Of a stretch of DNA of 64,000 bases, positions 9,557-17,110 are shown piece after piece. Source of the DNA: JAGNNV01 sp031412915 (GTDB lineage Bacteria; Acidobacteriota; Vicinamibacteria; Fen-336; JAGNNV01); contig JANODX010000134.1 of NCBI GenBank assembly GCA_031412915.1, forward strand, positions 1-64,000. The letters are read 5' to 3'. The translations under genes and the position numbers were made by a program. The stretch's first letter is position 1. Each line of letters begins with the position of its first letter. Under the pieces are notes generated by a model that was not told where the DNA came from, did no database searches, and saw nothing but the letters and a program-made list of their open reading frames with translations.

Positions 9557-10440
9557 CACGGAACCAGGACGCTCAGGGCGCGGGGAAGCGCCTCGATGGC
9601 AAGGGACTTAGTCTTTGCCTGACGCCACTCTCCATCCGTCTCGAACGAAGGGGGCGCGGAAAATTCGAACACGGCGCGTCGAGCGCGGGCGGTGCGGATG
9701 CCGGGAAGATCGTTGTGACGGCCCTTCATCAGCGCACCCATCGCCTTGAGGCGGGCGAAGAAACCCAGGTCGCCAAACGTCACGATATCGACCTCGCCGT
9801 CATCGAGCGAAGCCTCGGGTGCGATCGCAAATCCCCCGCCGAACTTCTTGGCGTTCGCCACGATGACCATCATGTGGGTGCCCGAGGGGCCGGGACGATC
9901 ATCGAGGACGCTCCTGAGGCCAAAGCCCGGATAGGCCTTCATCTCAAGAAGGGCGCAGTACAGATAGAGCAGTTCACCGCGAAGCCATTTGACCCGAAAC
10001 GAGCGCTCGAGAACCGCGATATCGAACCCGAAACCGGCGATGTTCAGGAAGTGACGGTCTTCGACCTTGCCCACGTCGATATTGCGCGTCCTGCCCGCGG
10101 CGATGATGTCCGCGCACCGGCGCAGGTCATTCTGCGGGATGTCGAGGCTGCGCGCCAGATCGCAGCCGGTCCCGCCGGGAACGAGGCCAAGGGAGACGGG
10201 CTTGCCGGATTCCATGATCGCGTGGCCGATGTTCGAGGTCGTTCCGTCGCCGCCCACCGCGACGATCCGATCGAAGCCGTCCCTGATCGCCGCCGCGGCG
10301 AGGCGTTCCTCGTCCCCCGCCTTCGTGGTGAGGCCGATCTCGGCGCCGTGAGCGCGGAAAACCTCGCGGATCCTGGGCTCGAGTCTTCCGCCGCGCCCTT
10401 TGCCCGAGTTCGGATTGAGAATGACGAAGGTTCGGGACAT
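9556..10440 (-). CDS. YegS/DAGK/LCB5-family lipid kinase
   Basis: A 294-residue DAGK_cat protein with the nucleotide-binding GGDGT motif at 63-67 and the following VPGGTGCDLARSL loop (about 87-99). The family phosphorylates diacylglycerol, sphingoid bases or ceramides in the cytosol and at the membrane. The C-terminal beta domain contains the usual FGFDIAVLERS and SLDDGEVDIVTFGDL stretches. It sits between the oxoamine-synthase pair and plsC, with TGATG overlap to plsC. If the operon makes a sphingoid lipid this would be a long-chain-base or ceramide kinase; otherwise a diacylglycerol kinase feeding phosphatidate. Substrate is inference. Confidence 0.9.
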   Translation of the reverse strand: MSRTFVILNPNSGKGRGGRLEPRIREVFRAHGAEIGLTTKAGDEERLAAAAIRDGFDRIVAVGGDGTTSNIGHAIMESGKPVSLGLVPGGTGCDLARSLDIPQNDLRRCADIIAAGRTRNIDVGKVEDRHFLNIAGFGFDIAVLERSFRVKWLRGELLYLYCALLEMKAYPGFGLRSVLDDRPGPSGTHMMVIVANAKKFGGGFAIAPEASLDDGEVDIVTFGDLGFFARLKAMGALMKGRHNDLPGIRTARARRAVFEFSAPPSFETDGEWRQAKTKSLAIEALPRALSVLVP

Positions 10441-10497
10441 GGGGAGCTATACAGCCTATTCGATGTCCCGCGTCGCCGGGGGCCGATGGGAAAGGGG

Positions 10498-11166
10498 TTA
10501 GAGCGTCTTCAGCGGATCGAAGGTCTGGCGTCCGCTGCGCATCCACAACTCGCGGAAGGGCGCGGGGTAGACATCTTCGATGCTGAGCGCACGGTTGAAC
10601 TCATGATCGTGGATGACGATCGAGCCCTTTTCGTCCTCATGCTCGCTCTGATCGCCTTCCATGACGATGTTCGCGAGGTACTTCCCGGAGTCGTCGCGCA
10701 TGAAGGACTGATACAGGTGATTCACCGACCCGAAGGAATGGGCAGTCACGGTCAGATCGGCAATCCCGGCGCCCCCCAAATCCTTGACCCGCGCCACCGT
10801 GACGCCCTTGGCTGTCCGATCGAAGTCCAGTTGGATGTCTTCCATGAAATGCGGCAGGTGCCACCGTTCGATGGCATGGTCCCGCGCCGCCTTCGTGGTG
10901 GTCGCCACACGGTACGGATACATCGCCGATTTCGGCAGCCGTTCGCCCGGCTTGACGAGGGGAGATACGATGACCGCCATCACGACCTCCCCGTACTCCC
11001 CGACGGAACTCTCGTTGAAATCGAAAGCGGTCATCGCAAGAATGCTGGTGCCGTGGTGAACTTCAACCGGCTCCAGATGGTCGGGCAGGATTTCCCGTGC
11101 GTTTTCGGTGGGAAACTCGAAGAAGGCACTGATCGCATCCCGGTAGCCATAGACGGTTACTGGCAT
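10498..11166 (-). CDS. Acetoacetate decarboxylase-like protein
   Basis: A 222-residue protein with the ADC-superfamily layout: an N-terminal F-x-x-P-x8-LLP-like segment (ILPDHLEPVEVHHG), a TAFDFNESSVGEYGEVVMAVIV stretch typical of the family's first beta-cone strands (shown here as separate pieces of one region, residues about 44-66), and AMYPYRV further on. I do not see a clear Schiff-base lysine in the usual place, so decarboxylase activity is doubtful. Its ATG lies inside the last codons of the oxoamine synthase gene (10-nt overlap), meaning tight translational coupling and probably a shared pathway. It may act on the beta-keto product of that enzyme. This is inference; no close functional match is recognised. 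Confidence 0.65.
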   Translation of the reverse strand: MPVTVYGYRDAISAFFEFPTENAREILPDHLEPVEVHHGTSILAMTAFDFNESSVGEYGEVVMAVIVSPLVKPGERLPKSAMYPYRVATTTKAARDHAIERWHLPHFMEDIQLDFDRTAKGVTVARVKDLGGAGIADLTVTAHSFGSVNHLYQSFMRDDSGKYLANIVMEGDQSEHEDEKGSIVIHDHEFNRALSIEDVYPAPFRELWMRSGRQTFDPLKTL

Positions 11167-12428
11167 ACACCCTCTTCGCGCAGAACGGACGCGATCACTC
11201 GAACCGCGGTCTCAAGATCGGCCTCGGTGTGGCCCGCGGAAACAGAGATACGGAGCCGCGACTTGTGTTTCGGTACCGCCGGATACGTGACCGGCTGCAG
11301 GAACAAGCCGCGATCCTGAATCTTCTCGGCCACTGCGAAGACACGAGCGTCGTTGTTGACCATGACGGGCATGACCTGGGAATTCGACTTGCCGATGTCG
11401 ACACCCTCTTCCGCGAAGCGCCGGCGCAGAAAGGCCACGTTCGACCACAACTTCTGCCGCAGCTCCGGCTCCTTCTGCACGATCTTGAGCCCGGCGAGCA
11501 GACCCGCGACGAGCACGGGCGAGAGGTTGCACGAGAAGAAGCGCGAGCGGCCGAAGGCATTGATGTAGTCGATCAGTCGTCGACTGCCGGCCACGAAACC
11601 ACCCTGTCCCCCGAGGCTCTTCGAGAATGTCCCAAGATGGAAGTCCACTTCATCGTCGAGGCCGAAGTGCTCGGCCACGCCCCGCCCGCTCTGACCGAAG
11701 AGGAACGTCGAATGGGCTTCGTCGATCAGGACGCGCGCGCCGTGGCGCTTCGCCACTTCGAAGAGCTCGGGAAGAGTGCAGATATCGCCGTCCATCGAAT
11801 AGACGCCTTCGACGACGACCAGCTTCTTGCCCTTCGTCTTTCCCAACTTGCGTTCGAGATCCAGCGGATTGTTGTGGCGGAAGAAGATGGTGTTCGACTT
11901 GGCCAGGATGGCGCCGTCAACGACGGATGCGTGTGAGTACTGGTCGACGATGATCGAGTCTCCCGCGCGCATTAGACCGGAGATGAAGCCCACGTTGGCG
12001 CTGTACCCGGTCGGAAAGACAATGACCGCCTCCTTGCCCTTGAACCGCGCGAGCTCCGCGTTGAATTCCTCGTGAATGTCGAAAGTGCCGGAAAGGATGG
12101 GCGACCCGGACGCGCCGAGCCCGTACTTCTCAACCGCCTTGATCGCGGCCTCCTTGACTTCCGGACGGTACGAAATTCCGAGATAGTTGTAGGACGCCAT
12201 GTTGATCAGGTCGTGAACGCGACCGGTCTTGCGGTTGCGGACATGAACGCGGGTTTGGGGCGCCCCCTGAAGAGGTTCGGAATAGAGGTAGTAGCCGTTG
12301 GGCAGGGCCTCCCGATACCACTCGGAAAACGGCCCGACCAGATTCATCGGGTCGTCGCCCGCTCCGTAGTAGAAGTTCGAGTAGTCGTATTCCGCGAAGT
12401 TGGAGCCGGGTTTGGATTCTGGGGGCAT
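11157..12428 (-). CDS. Alpha-oxoamine synthase (serine palmitoyltransferase-like)
   Basis: A 423-residue PLP enzyme of aminotransferase fold type I, class II. The cofactor lysine is Lys270 in GTFSKSLGGQGG; LIDEAHS and QYSHAS supply the pyridoxal-binding Asp and stacking His. The family condenses an amino acid with an acyl-CoA or acyl-ACP, releasing CO2. Members include KBL, BioF, ALAS, CqsA and SPT. An extra N-terminal stretch of about 65 residues (FAEYDYSNFYYG and on), length above BioF/KBL, and neighbours encoding SDR, lipid kinase and acyltransferase favour a serine-palmitoyltransferase-like role; tdh or bio genes are absent. GAGG precedes the ATG by 10 nt. The exact substrates are not determinable from sequence. 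Confidence 0.82.
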   Translation of the reverse strand: MPPESKPGSNFAEYDYSNFYYGAGDDPMNLVGPFSEWYREALPNGYYLYSEPLQGAPQTRVHVRNRKTGRVHDLINMASYNYLGISYRPEVKEAAIKAVEKYGLGASGSPILSGTFDIHEEFNAELARFKGKEAVIVFPTGYSANVGFISGLMRAGDSIIVDQYSHASVVDGAILAKSNTIFFRHNNPLDLERKLGKTKGKKLVVVEGVYSMDGDICTLPELFEVAKRHGARVLIDEAHSTFLFGQSGRGVAEHFGLDDEVDFHLGTFSKSLGGQGGFVAGSRRLIDYINAFGRSRFFSCNLSPVLVAGLLAGLKIVQKEPELRQKLWSNVAFLRRRFAEEGVDIGKSNSQVMPVMVNNDARVFAVAEKIQDRGLFLQPVTYPAVPKHKSRLRISVSAGHTEADLETAVRVIASVLREEGVCQ

Positions 12429-12476
12429 CGGGGGGGATCCTCGTCGAAGGAGATTCGTCTGTCCAACCCAATAATA

Positions 12477-12486
12477 TCAGTACTGA
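12477..12486. promoter_or_regulatory. Palindrome and -10-like element upstream of the oxoamine synthase gene
   Basis: A perfect 10-bp palindrome TCAGTACTGA lies about 50 bases upstream of the ATG at 12428. On the minus strand it is followed immediately by a -10-like TATTAT, with no convincing -35. It could be an operator for the lipid operon downstream of the SDR gene. The short AT-rich patch here contrasts with the GC-rich surroundings. Confidence 0.35.
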
Positions 12487-12529
12487 CGTTTGCGCCGACC
12501 CGCGGAGCCCTGGGAGGGCGACGCTTGGA

Positions 12530-13297
12530 TCAGCCAGGCTTGAGCAGGCTCGAGGCCACTCTTCTCGCCACGAACCTGGGGAGGAATCTTTGAGTGAAGA
12601 GGGCCGCGCGATCGAGTCTCCCGGGAATGTGCAGCGTGGCCCTTCCCGCGAACGCCGCATCCAGTGAACTGCGGGCCACGTCCTCAGCGGTCGTTTTCGG
12701 AGTGCGATCGAAACGACTCCCCGTCGTCCCGGCCACCTCCTGGAACCCGGTGGGAACGTTGCCAGGACATAGAGCCTGAACGCGCACGCCTGTGCCCTCC
12801 AGTTCGTCCGCCAGTGCTTCCGTGAACGACAACAGCCCCGCCTTGGCGGCGGAGTAGACGTTCAGATAGGCAACGGGCTGGAAGGCGCCCATGGACACCA
12901 CGTTGATGAGGATTCCTCTTCGAAGGGCCACCATGGAGTCGACGGCCGCGCGGCAAAGACGGATCGGCGCTTCCAGATTTACGCGAACCAGCTGCGTGAT
13001 ATTCGAATCGGGTTGATCTGCGAGAGGGCCGCGATGACCGAGCCCTGCGTTGTTGATCAGGAGCGAGATCCCCCCCGCGCGGAGGCGGGCCGCGACCGCG
13101 CTCACTCCCCGTTCGGTGCCCAGATCGGCGACGAGGACCTCCACCTGCGCAGGAACTAGTTCGGATCGAAGGGCGGTCAACCGATCGAGGCGCCGAGCCA
13201 CCAGGACCAGCGAGAAGCCTCGTCGGGCCAGGTCACGGGCGAAGGCCTCTCCAATTCCGGACGACGCTCCGGTCACCATTGCCAGCTTGTCGGTCAT
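12530..13297 (-). CDS. Short-chain dehydrogenase/reductase
   Basis: A 255-residue classical SDR. The NADP(H)-binding motif TGASSGIG starts at residue 9, NNAG is near 88, and the catalytic Ser...YSAAK set follows the INVVSMG strand. The family reduces or oxidises ketones and alcohols. Placed first in the leftward lipid operon, 101 bp before the oxoamine synthase gene, it would fit a 3-ketosphinganine-reductase-type step, but this is contextual inference. The frame is open far upstream to 13717, through sequence antisense to the next gene, so ATG 13297, directly before the Rossmann fold, is chosen. The C-terminus is longer and basic (FTQRFLPRFVARRVASSLL), perhaps a membrane-associating helix. 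Confidence 0.85.
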   Translation of the reverse strand: MTDKLAMVTGASSGIGEAFARDLARRGFSLVLVARRLDRLTALRSELVPAQVEVLVADLGTERGVSAVAARLRAGGISLLINNAGLGHRGPLADQPDSNITQLVRVNLEAPIRLCRAAVDSMVALRRGILINVVSMGAFQPVAYLNVYSAAKAGLLSFTEALADELEGTGVRVQALCPGNVPTGFQEVAGTTGSRFDRTPKTTAEDVARSSLDAAFAGRATLHIPGRLDRAALFTQRFLPRFVARRVASSLLKPG

Positions 13298-13309
13298 CGT
13301 AGGCGGTTC

Positions 13310-13345
13310 TTGACCCTCGGTCGGCATGGAGCATAACGTCGGACG
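13310..13345 (+). promoter_or_regulatory. Promoter with leaderless spacing for the GT-C-like gene
   Basis: TTGACC (13310-13315), an 18-bp spacer and TAACGT (13334-13339) form a plausible sigma70-type promoter. The -10 hexamer ends exactly 6 nt before GTG 13346, which supports that start as a leaderless one. The 48-bp space is shared with the divergent SDR gene. Confidence 0.4.
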
Positions 13346-15385
13346 GTGGAGCTCGTTGCGACCGAGTCGCGTGCGCGGCAGACGCCTTGGGGTGTGGTTC
13401 TTGCCATGGGTGTTTTCTCGGTGCTCGGGGGAGGTGCCGTCGTGCTCGGGCACCGACTCGCGACGTCGGCAGTCATCGACCTGGGACCGACGGATGAAAG
13501 TTACGTCCGAGACTTCCGCGAAATCGAACGCGACGGCCCCCTGTATTTCCGCTGGAGCTCGGCGCCCTCCTCCCGCCTCTTCTTGCCACTTCGATTCTGC
13601 GGACCCGGTTCGCTCCGGCTGCGCGCGCGGCGGCACTTCGTGGAGCCCGCGATCCTGAACGTGTCGGTGAACGGATCTGTGCTGGGCCAGCGGTCGATCC
13701 AGGCGAGGACAGATCACCCATACGATGTGATTGTATTTCCATTCTCTATAGTTACTTGTAGATCGAATGCTGTTGTATTACTTGAGACCTTGACGGAGAG
13801 CAACAAAAGCCCACTCGGAGTAGCGGTTGATTGGGCCGAGATTCGCTCCTTGAATGGCTTCACCGCGGCCTCTCCGACGATCTTCCGTGGTGCCGCAATC
13901 CTGGCGCTCATGACACTGGCAGTTGTCGGCCTCGGAGGAGGGGCGGGGGCCATGTTCGCGATGAACGTTGTCCTAGCGAGCCTCATCGCGTTCTCGTTCG
14001 CGTCCGACCCCCTGGCCGGAGAGCGAATCGTGCGGGGAAGTCTGGTTGCCCTCATCCTCACGATGTCAGGTGGGTTTCTGGTCGCCCGATCGACCGGGAT
14101 GCTCTCGGCCACGAGCCGAGCCCGCTTGGCCCTCCTCAGCATCGTTGTGGCGACTCTGGTGTCCCGCGCGGCCTTTCTCCACCCACAGGCTTTCTACCCG
14201 GACTATCGGGTTCACGCTCTTGTTCAGCAAACCTTTCATAGTCAAGGACTTCTGGTATTTCTCGACCGTTTGTTCGAGACTCAGTACGCCAGAAGCCTGG
14301 GCCTTCAGCAACTTCATGGCAACTGGTATCCGTTCCCATATCCACCAGGGTCGTACGTCGCGGCCGAAGGCGTCCTTCGGCTGTTTGGTCTCGGGCCGCT
14401 CGACGCCTCCACCATCACGGCTGTTGCCACAGCGTCTTTGATCCCTGTACTGACCATGGCTATCGGTCTCAGTCTGGGCATCGGAGAAGGCGGCAGCCTT
14501 CTGGGCGCTTTCTTCGTGGCGCTCCAACCGCTGTTGATTCGTCGAATGGCGCTCGGCTATTTCCCTGGGCTTGCCGGACAACTCGCGGATGCCGTGGCGG
14601 TGCTTCTGATGGTGAGGTTCGTCCGAGGCCCGGCGCCCACTCTGAGCCGAGCGGGTCCGGTCGCGCTGGCCCTTCTGGCCGCCTTCCTCACGTACACACA
14701 GTCAATTGCTAACTTTGGGCTGATGGTCTGCGCCCTGCTCGTGATCGAGCTGCTTCGCCGCAGCCCGAACGGAGGCAGAACCGCTGTCTGGTTTGCCTTG
14801 ATCGCGGCGGTCTCTCTTTCGCTGTCGGTTGTGGCCTTCTACTCGCGCTACGTCCCGGTTCTGGAAAACGTAGTGAGTCACCGACCCCAGCCGGAGTCCA
14901 GCGTGCTCGACCGATTGGATCACCTCCGCCGCAACCAGATGGTCAGATCCGAGGGCGCCGAGGGCGAGAATGCGAACGATCCGTACGCCGGTACGACCGT
15001 CAATCCCGGTCGTGGCCTGGCTCGACTGGCGGCGCGTATCTGGAGGTTCAACGGTCCCTTCGGTGTTGCGGTGCTCATCGGCCTGGGTCTCCTTTGGCGC
15101 CTGTCCGACGCGAGAACGCGAAACGCGCTGTTCGCCTGGCTTAGTGTCTGCGTTTCGATCAGCCTCCTGGCGGCGGGGCTTCCCTCCCCCAATTCATTTC
15201 AGCACCTTAAGGACCTTGAATTCGTCACTCCCCTGTTTTCGCTCGCCCTTGGGATCTTCGCCAAGCGTCTGTGGGATCGGAATCCCCTCTTCGCCGCGCT
15301 GTTTGCCGGGGCGTGGCTGATCTTTGCGATCAATTGGTACTCGATTGAACTGGCCGAACGCCTTGTGATTCCCACCGACCTTTAA
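13346..15385 (+). CDS. Polytopic GT-C-like membrane protein with N-terminal beta domain
   Basis: A 679-residue membrane protein. After one N-terminal helix (about 15-38) comes a soluble beta-rich domain (about 45-150, LYFRW...VLNVSVNGS type). About twelve or more hydrophobic helices follow, and a large loop near 500-550 carries charged residues. The topology and the acidic DYR motif in the first long loop after a helix pair (FYPDYRVH) resemble GT-C glycosyltransferases of the ArnT/YfhO type that use lipid-linked sugars, but no signature proves it. It stands alone between the lipid operon and parAB. GTG 13346 has no Shine-Dalgarno; ATG 13406 is an alternative. Codons around 13725-13800 are markedly AT-richer than the rest. 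Confidence 0.6.
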   Translation: MELVATESRARQTPWGVVLAMGVFSVLGGGAVVLGHRLATSAVIDLGPTDESYVRDFREIERDGPLYFRWSSAPSSRLFLPLRFCGPGSLRLRARRHFVEPAILNVSVNGSVLGQRSIQARTDHPYDVIVFPFSIVTCRSNAVVLLETLTESNKSPLGVAVDWAEIRSLNGFTAASPTIFRGAAILALMTLAVVGLGGGAGAMFAMNVVLASLIAFSFASDPLAGERIVRGSLVALILTMSGGFLVARSTGMLSATSRARLALLSIVVATLVSRAAFLHPQAFYPDYRVHALVQQTFHSQGLLVFLDRLFETQYARSLGLQQLHGNWYPFPYPPGSYVAAEGVLRLFGLGPLDASTITAVATASLIPVLTMAIGLSLGIGEGGSLLGAFFVALQPLLIRRMALGYFPGLAGQLADAVAVLLMVRFVRGPAPTLSRAGPVALALLAAFLTYTQSIANFGLMVCALLVIELLRRSPNGGRTAVWFALIAAVSLSLSVVAFYSRYVPVLENVVSHRPQPESSVLDRLDHLRRNQMVRSEGAEGENANDPYAGTTVNPGRGLARLAARIWRFNGPFGVAVLIGLGLLWRLSDARTRNALFAWLSVCVSISLLAAGLPSPNSFQHLKDLEFVTPLFSLALGIFAKRLWDRNPLFAALFAGAWLIFAINWYSIELAERLVIPTDL

Positions 15386-15415
15386 GGAGCCCCCGCCGCA
15401 GTCGAAGCGGCTCCT
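15385..15415. terminator. Hairpin between convergent genes
   Basis: AGGAGCC (15385-15391) and GGCTCCT (15409-15415) form a 7-bp stem with a 17-nt loop in the 28-bp gap between the convergent membrane-protein and parB genes. It overlaps both stop codons. There is no T-tract, so it is at best a weak bidirectional terminator or an mRNA-end-protecting structure. Confidence 0.4.
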
Positions 15416-16280
15416 AGGATCGTGTTCCGATCGTCTTCGGGTCCTTCGAGGCGATCTCGCGAGTGAGTTCTTCAAGGGTAGCGATGATGTCGCTCTTGGA
15501 CACCTCGGATCTCCCGAACTTAAGGGAAAGTGAGAGTCCTCGTTCGCGACCGGTTCGGTACGTGAAGACGAAGTTTCGTGGCCGGCCCTTGCGGTCTGGA
15601 ACCGCCTTTATCAAGCGTCGCGCCTCGGCCCGAGTGGGGCTGGCGTGCGTACTCTGCAATGTCGCGATGAACGCGACCATTTTGTCAGGCGTCTGCTGCC
15701 TAACTACTTGAATAAGGACTGATTTAGAGGAAATGTCGGCCAGCCGACACAGCTCCCGAACTCGATCCGGCATGGCTGAGAGAGTTAGCGTTTCGGTAAC
15801 CGTGGTTCGACTCTTCCCCAGTTTCTGTGCCATCATCTCGTGCGTGTAGCTATGAGCCTCCGCGAGAACTCTCAAGCCGTCGGCTTCCTCGAAGGCGGTG
15901 AGATCCTTACGCTGCAGATTCTCAATCAGAGCGATCTCCATCGCCTCCGGATCCGAAAGCTCTTTCACCACGCAGGGGATCTCGGGGAGTCCTGCCTCGA
16001 CTGCGGCCCGATACCGTCTTTCTCCCGCCACGATCTCAAATCGGGATTCCTTGCGACGCACGAGAATCGGTTCCAAGATGCCCTTTTCCAGGACGGAAGC
16101 GGTCAATTCGGACAGGTCCCCCACATTCTGGCGAGGTTGATTCGGATTGGGATCGATGTCCTCGATCGGTATTGATTGGCCGATTGGTGAGCCCGCAGCG
16201 CGGCCAAGCTGATCCACGAAATGGCTGTCGTGCCTCATTCGAAGAGACGAAGGAAGCCCGACTCTCTTGACGTTAGACAC
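15414..16280 (-). CDS. parB: ParB/Spo0J-family partition protein
   Basis: A 288-residue ParB with the family landmarks: the NPNQPR box (about 45-50), CTPase motif GERRYRAA (86-93), ENLQRKDL (120-127), a helix-turn-helix around 145-175 (MAQKLGKSRTTVTETL), and a C-terminal dimerisation domain. ParB loads on parS and spreads as a CTP clamp to drive chromosome segregation. GTG 16280 overlaps the parA stop by 8 bases and has AGGTG 7 nt upstream, so it is preferred over ATG 16238. I found no parS-like palindrome near it. Neighbours are not the gidA/gidB/rnpA set usual around oriC-linked parAB. Confidence 0.93.
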   Translation of the reverse strand: MSNVKRVGLPSSLRMRHDSHFVDQLGRAAGSPIGQSIPIEDIDPNPNQPRQNVGDLSELTASVLEKGILEPILVRRKESRFEIVAGERRYRAAVEAGLPEIPCVVKELSDPEAMEIALIENLQRKDLTAFEEADGLRVLAEAHSYTHEMMAQKLGKSRTTVTETLTLSAMPDRVRELCRLADISSKSVLIQVVRQQTPDKMVAFIATLQSTHASPTRAEARRLIKAVPDRKGRPRNFVFTYRTGRERGLSLSLKFGRSEVSKSDIIATLEELTREIASKDPKTIGTRS

Positions 16281-17028
16281 GTTCGATCACCTCTTCGCAA
16301 AGCTTGTAATACTCGAGGGCACCGCTGGATTGAGGCGCGAACGTAAAGATCGATTCCCTATGCGCCGGGCTCTCCTCGAGGCGGATGCTCTTCGTGATGG
16401 TGGTCTTGAAGACCTTGGCGCCGAACAATTCGACGATCGCTTTTTGGACGTCCCGTGCGAGAGTCGTCCGCTTGTCGTGCATCGTGATAACCGCGCCAAG
16501 GAGCTTCAGGGCGGGATTGGGGCGGGCGCGGATCTTCTCCACCGTCTCGAGCAGATCCTCGGTCCCTTCGAGGGCGAAGTAGCTGGACTGCACGGGGACC
16601 AGAACGTGGCTTGAAGCCACCAGGGCGTTCGCGGTGATGATGCCCAGCGTCGGGGGTGTGTCGATCACGATGAAGTCGTACTTCTTCTCACAGGCATCGA
16701 GCGCATCGCGCAGTTTGAAATGCCCTTCGAGCTCGCCGATCAACTTATTCTCCGCCTTCGCCAGGGAGATCCGCGCGGGGGCGATATCGAGGCCCTGGAC
16801 CGGCGTTGGTCGAACGATGTCGGTCAGCAGCTTCTCGCCCATCAGCACATCGTAGGTAGACCTCTCCACCGTCTCGAGATCCAGATAACTCATCGACGAG
16901 TTCGCCTGAGGGTCCAGGTCGATCAAGAGCGTTCGCTTTCCGCGCATAGCCAGGGCGGCTGACAAGTTGATGGCAGTCGTGGTCTTCCCTACGCCGCCCT
17001 TCTGATTCGTAATCGCTAGAACGATCAT
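16273..17028 (-). CDS. parA: ParA/Soj-family partition ATPase
   Basis: A 251-residue P-loop ATPase of the chromosomal Soj type, lacking the extra N-terminal HTH of plasmid type Ia ParA. The deviant Walker A KGGVGKTT is at 10-17, Walker A' LLIDLDPQANSS follows near 38, and Walker B is FIVIDTPP. It forms ATP-dependent DNA-bound dimers that pull ParB-parS complexes. It overlaps parB by 8 bp. Upstream in the 82-bp gap to miaB a TAAGAT hexamer lies 11 nt before the ATG. Length and sequence are ordinary. Confidence 0.95.
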   Translation of the reverse strand: MIVLAITNQKGGVGKTTTAINLSAALAMRGKRTLLIDLDPQANSSMSYLDLETVERSTYDVLMGEKLLTDIVRPTPVQGLDIAPARISLAKAENKLIGELEGHFKLRDALDACEKKYDFIVIDTPPTLGIITANALVASSHVLVPVQSSYFALEGTEDLLETVEKIRARPNPALKLLGAVITMHDKRTTLARDVQKAIVELFGAKVFKTTITKSIRLEESPAHRESIFTFAPQSSGALEYYKLCEEVIERV

Positions 17029-17110
17029 GTTGTGCGCTGATCTTAGGAACGATTCCTCGTGGGGTCAACGGGCGAACAGGACGAGAGTGACGGATCTCTC
17101 GATCGGCGCC

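Noticed and set aside
9715..11319. 534-codon open frame on the plus strand
   Set aside because: Antisense across three well-supported lipid genes; no recognisable domain.
11157..12428. Assignment of the oxoamine synthase as KBL or BioF
   Set aside because: No tdh or bio genes nearby and an N-terminal extension; the lipid context favours an SPT-like enzyme, though substrate stays open.
15414..17110. Search for parS near parAB
   Set aside because: No sequence close to TGTTTCACGTGAAACA was seen here; CACGTG cores elsewhere in the window lack the flanks.
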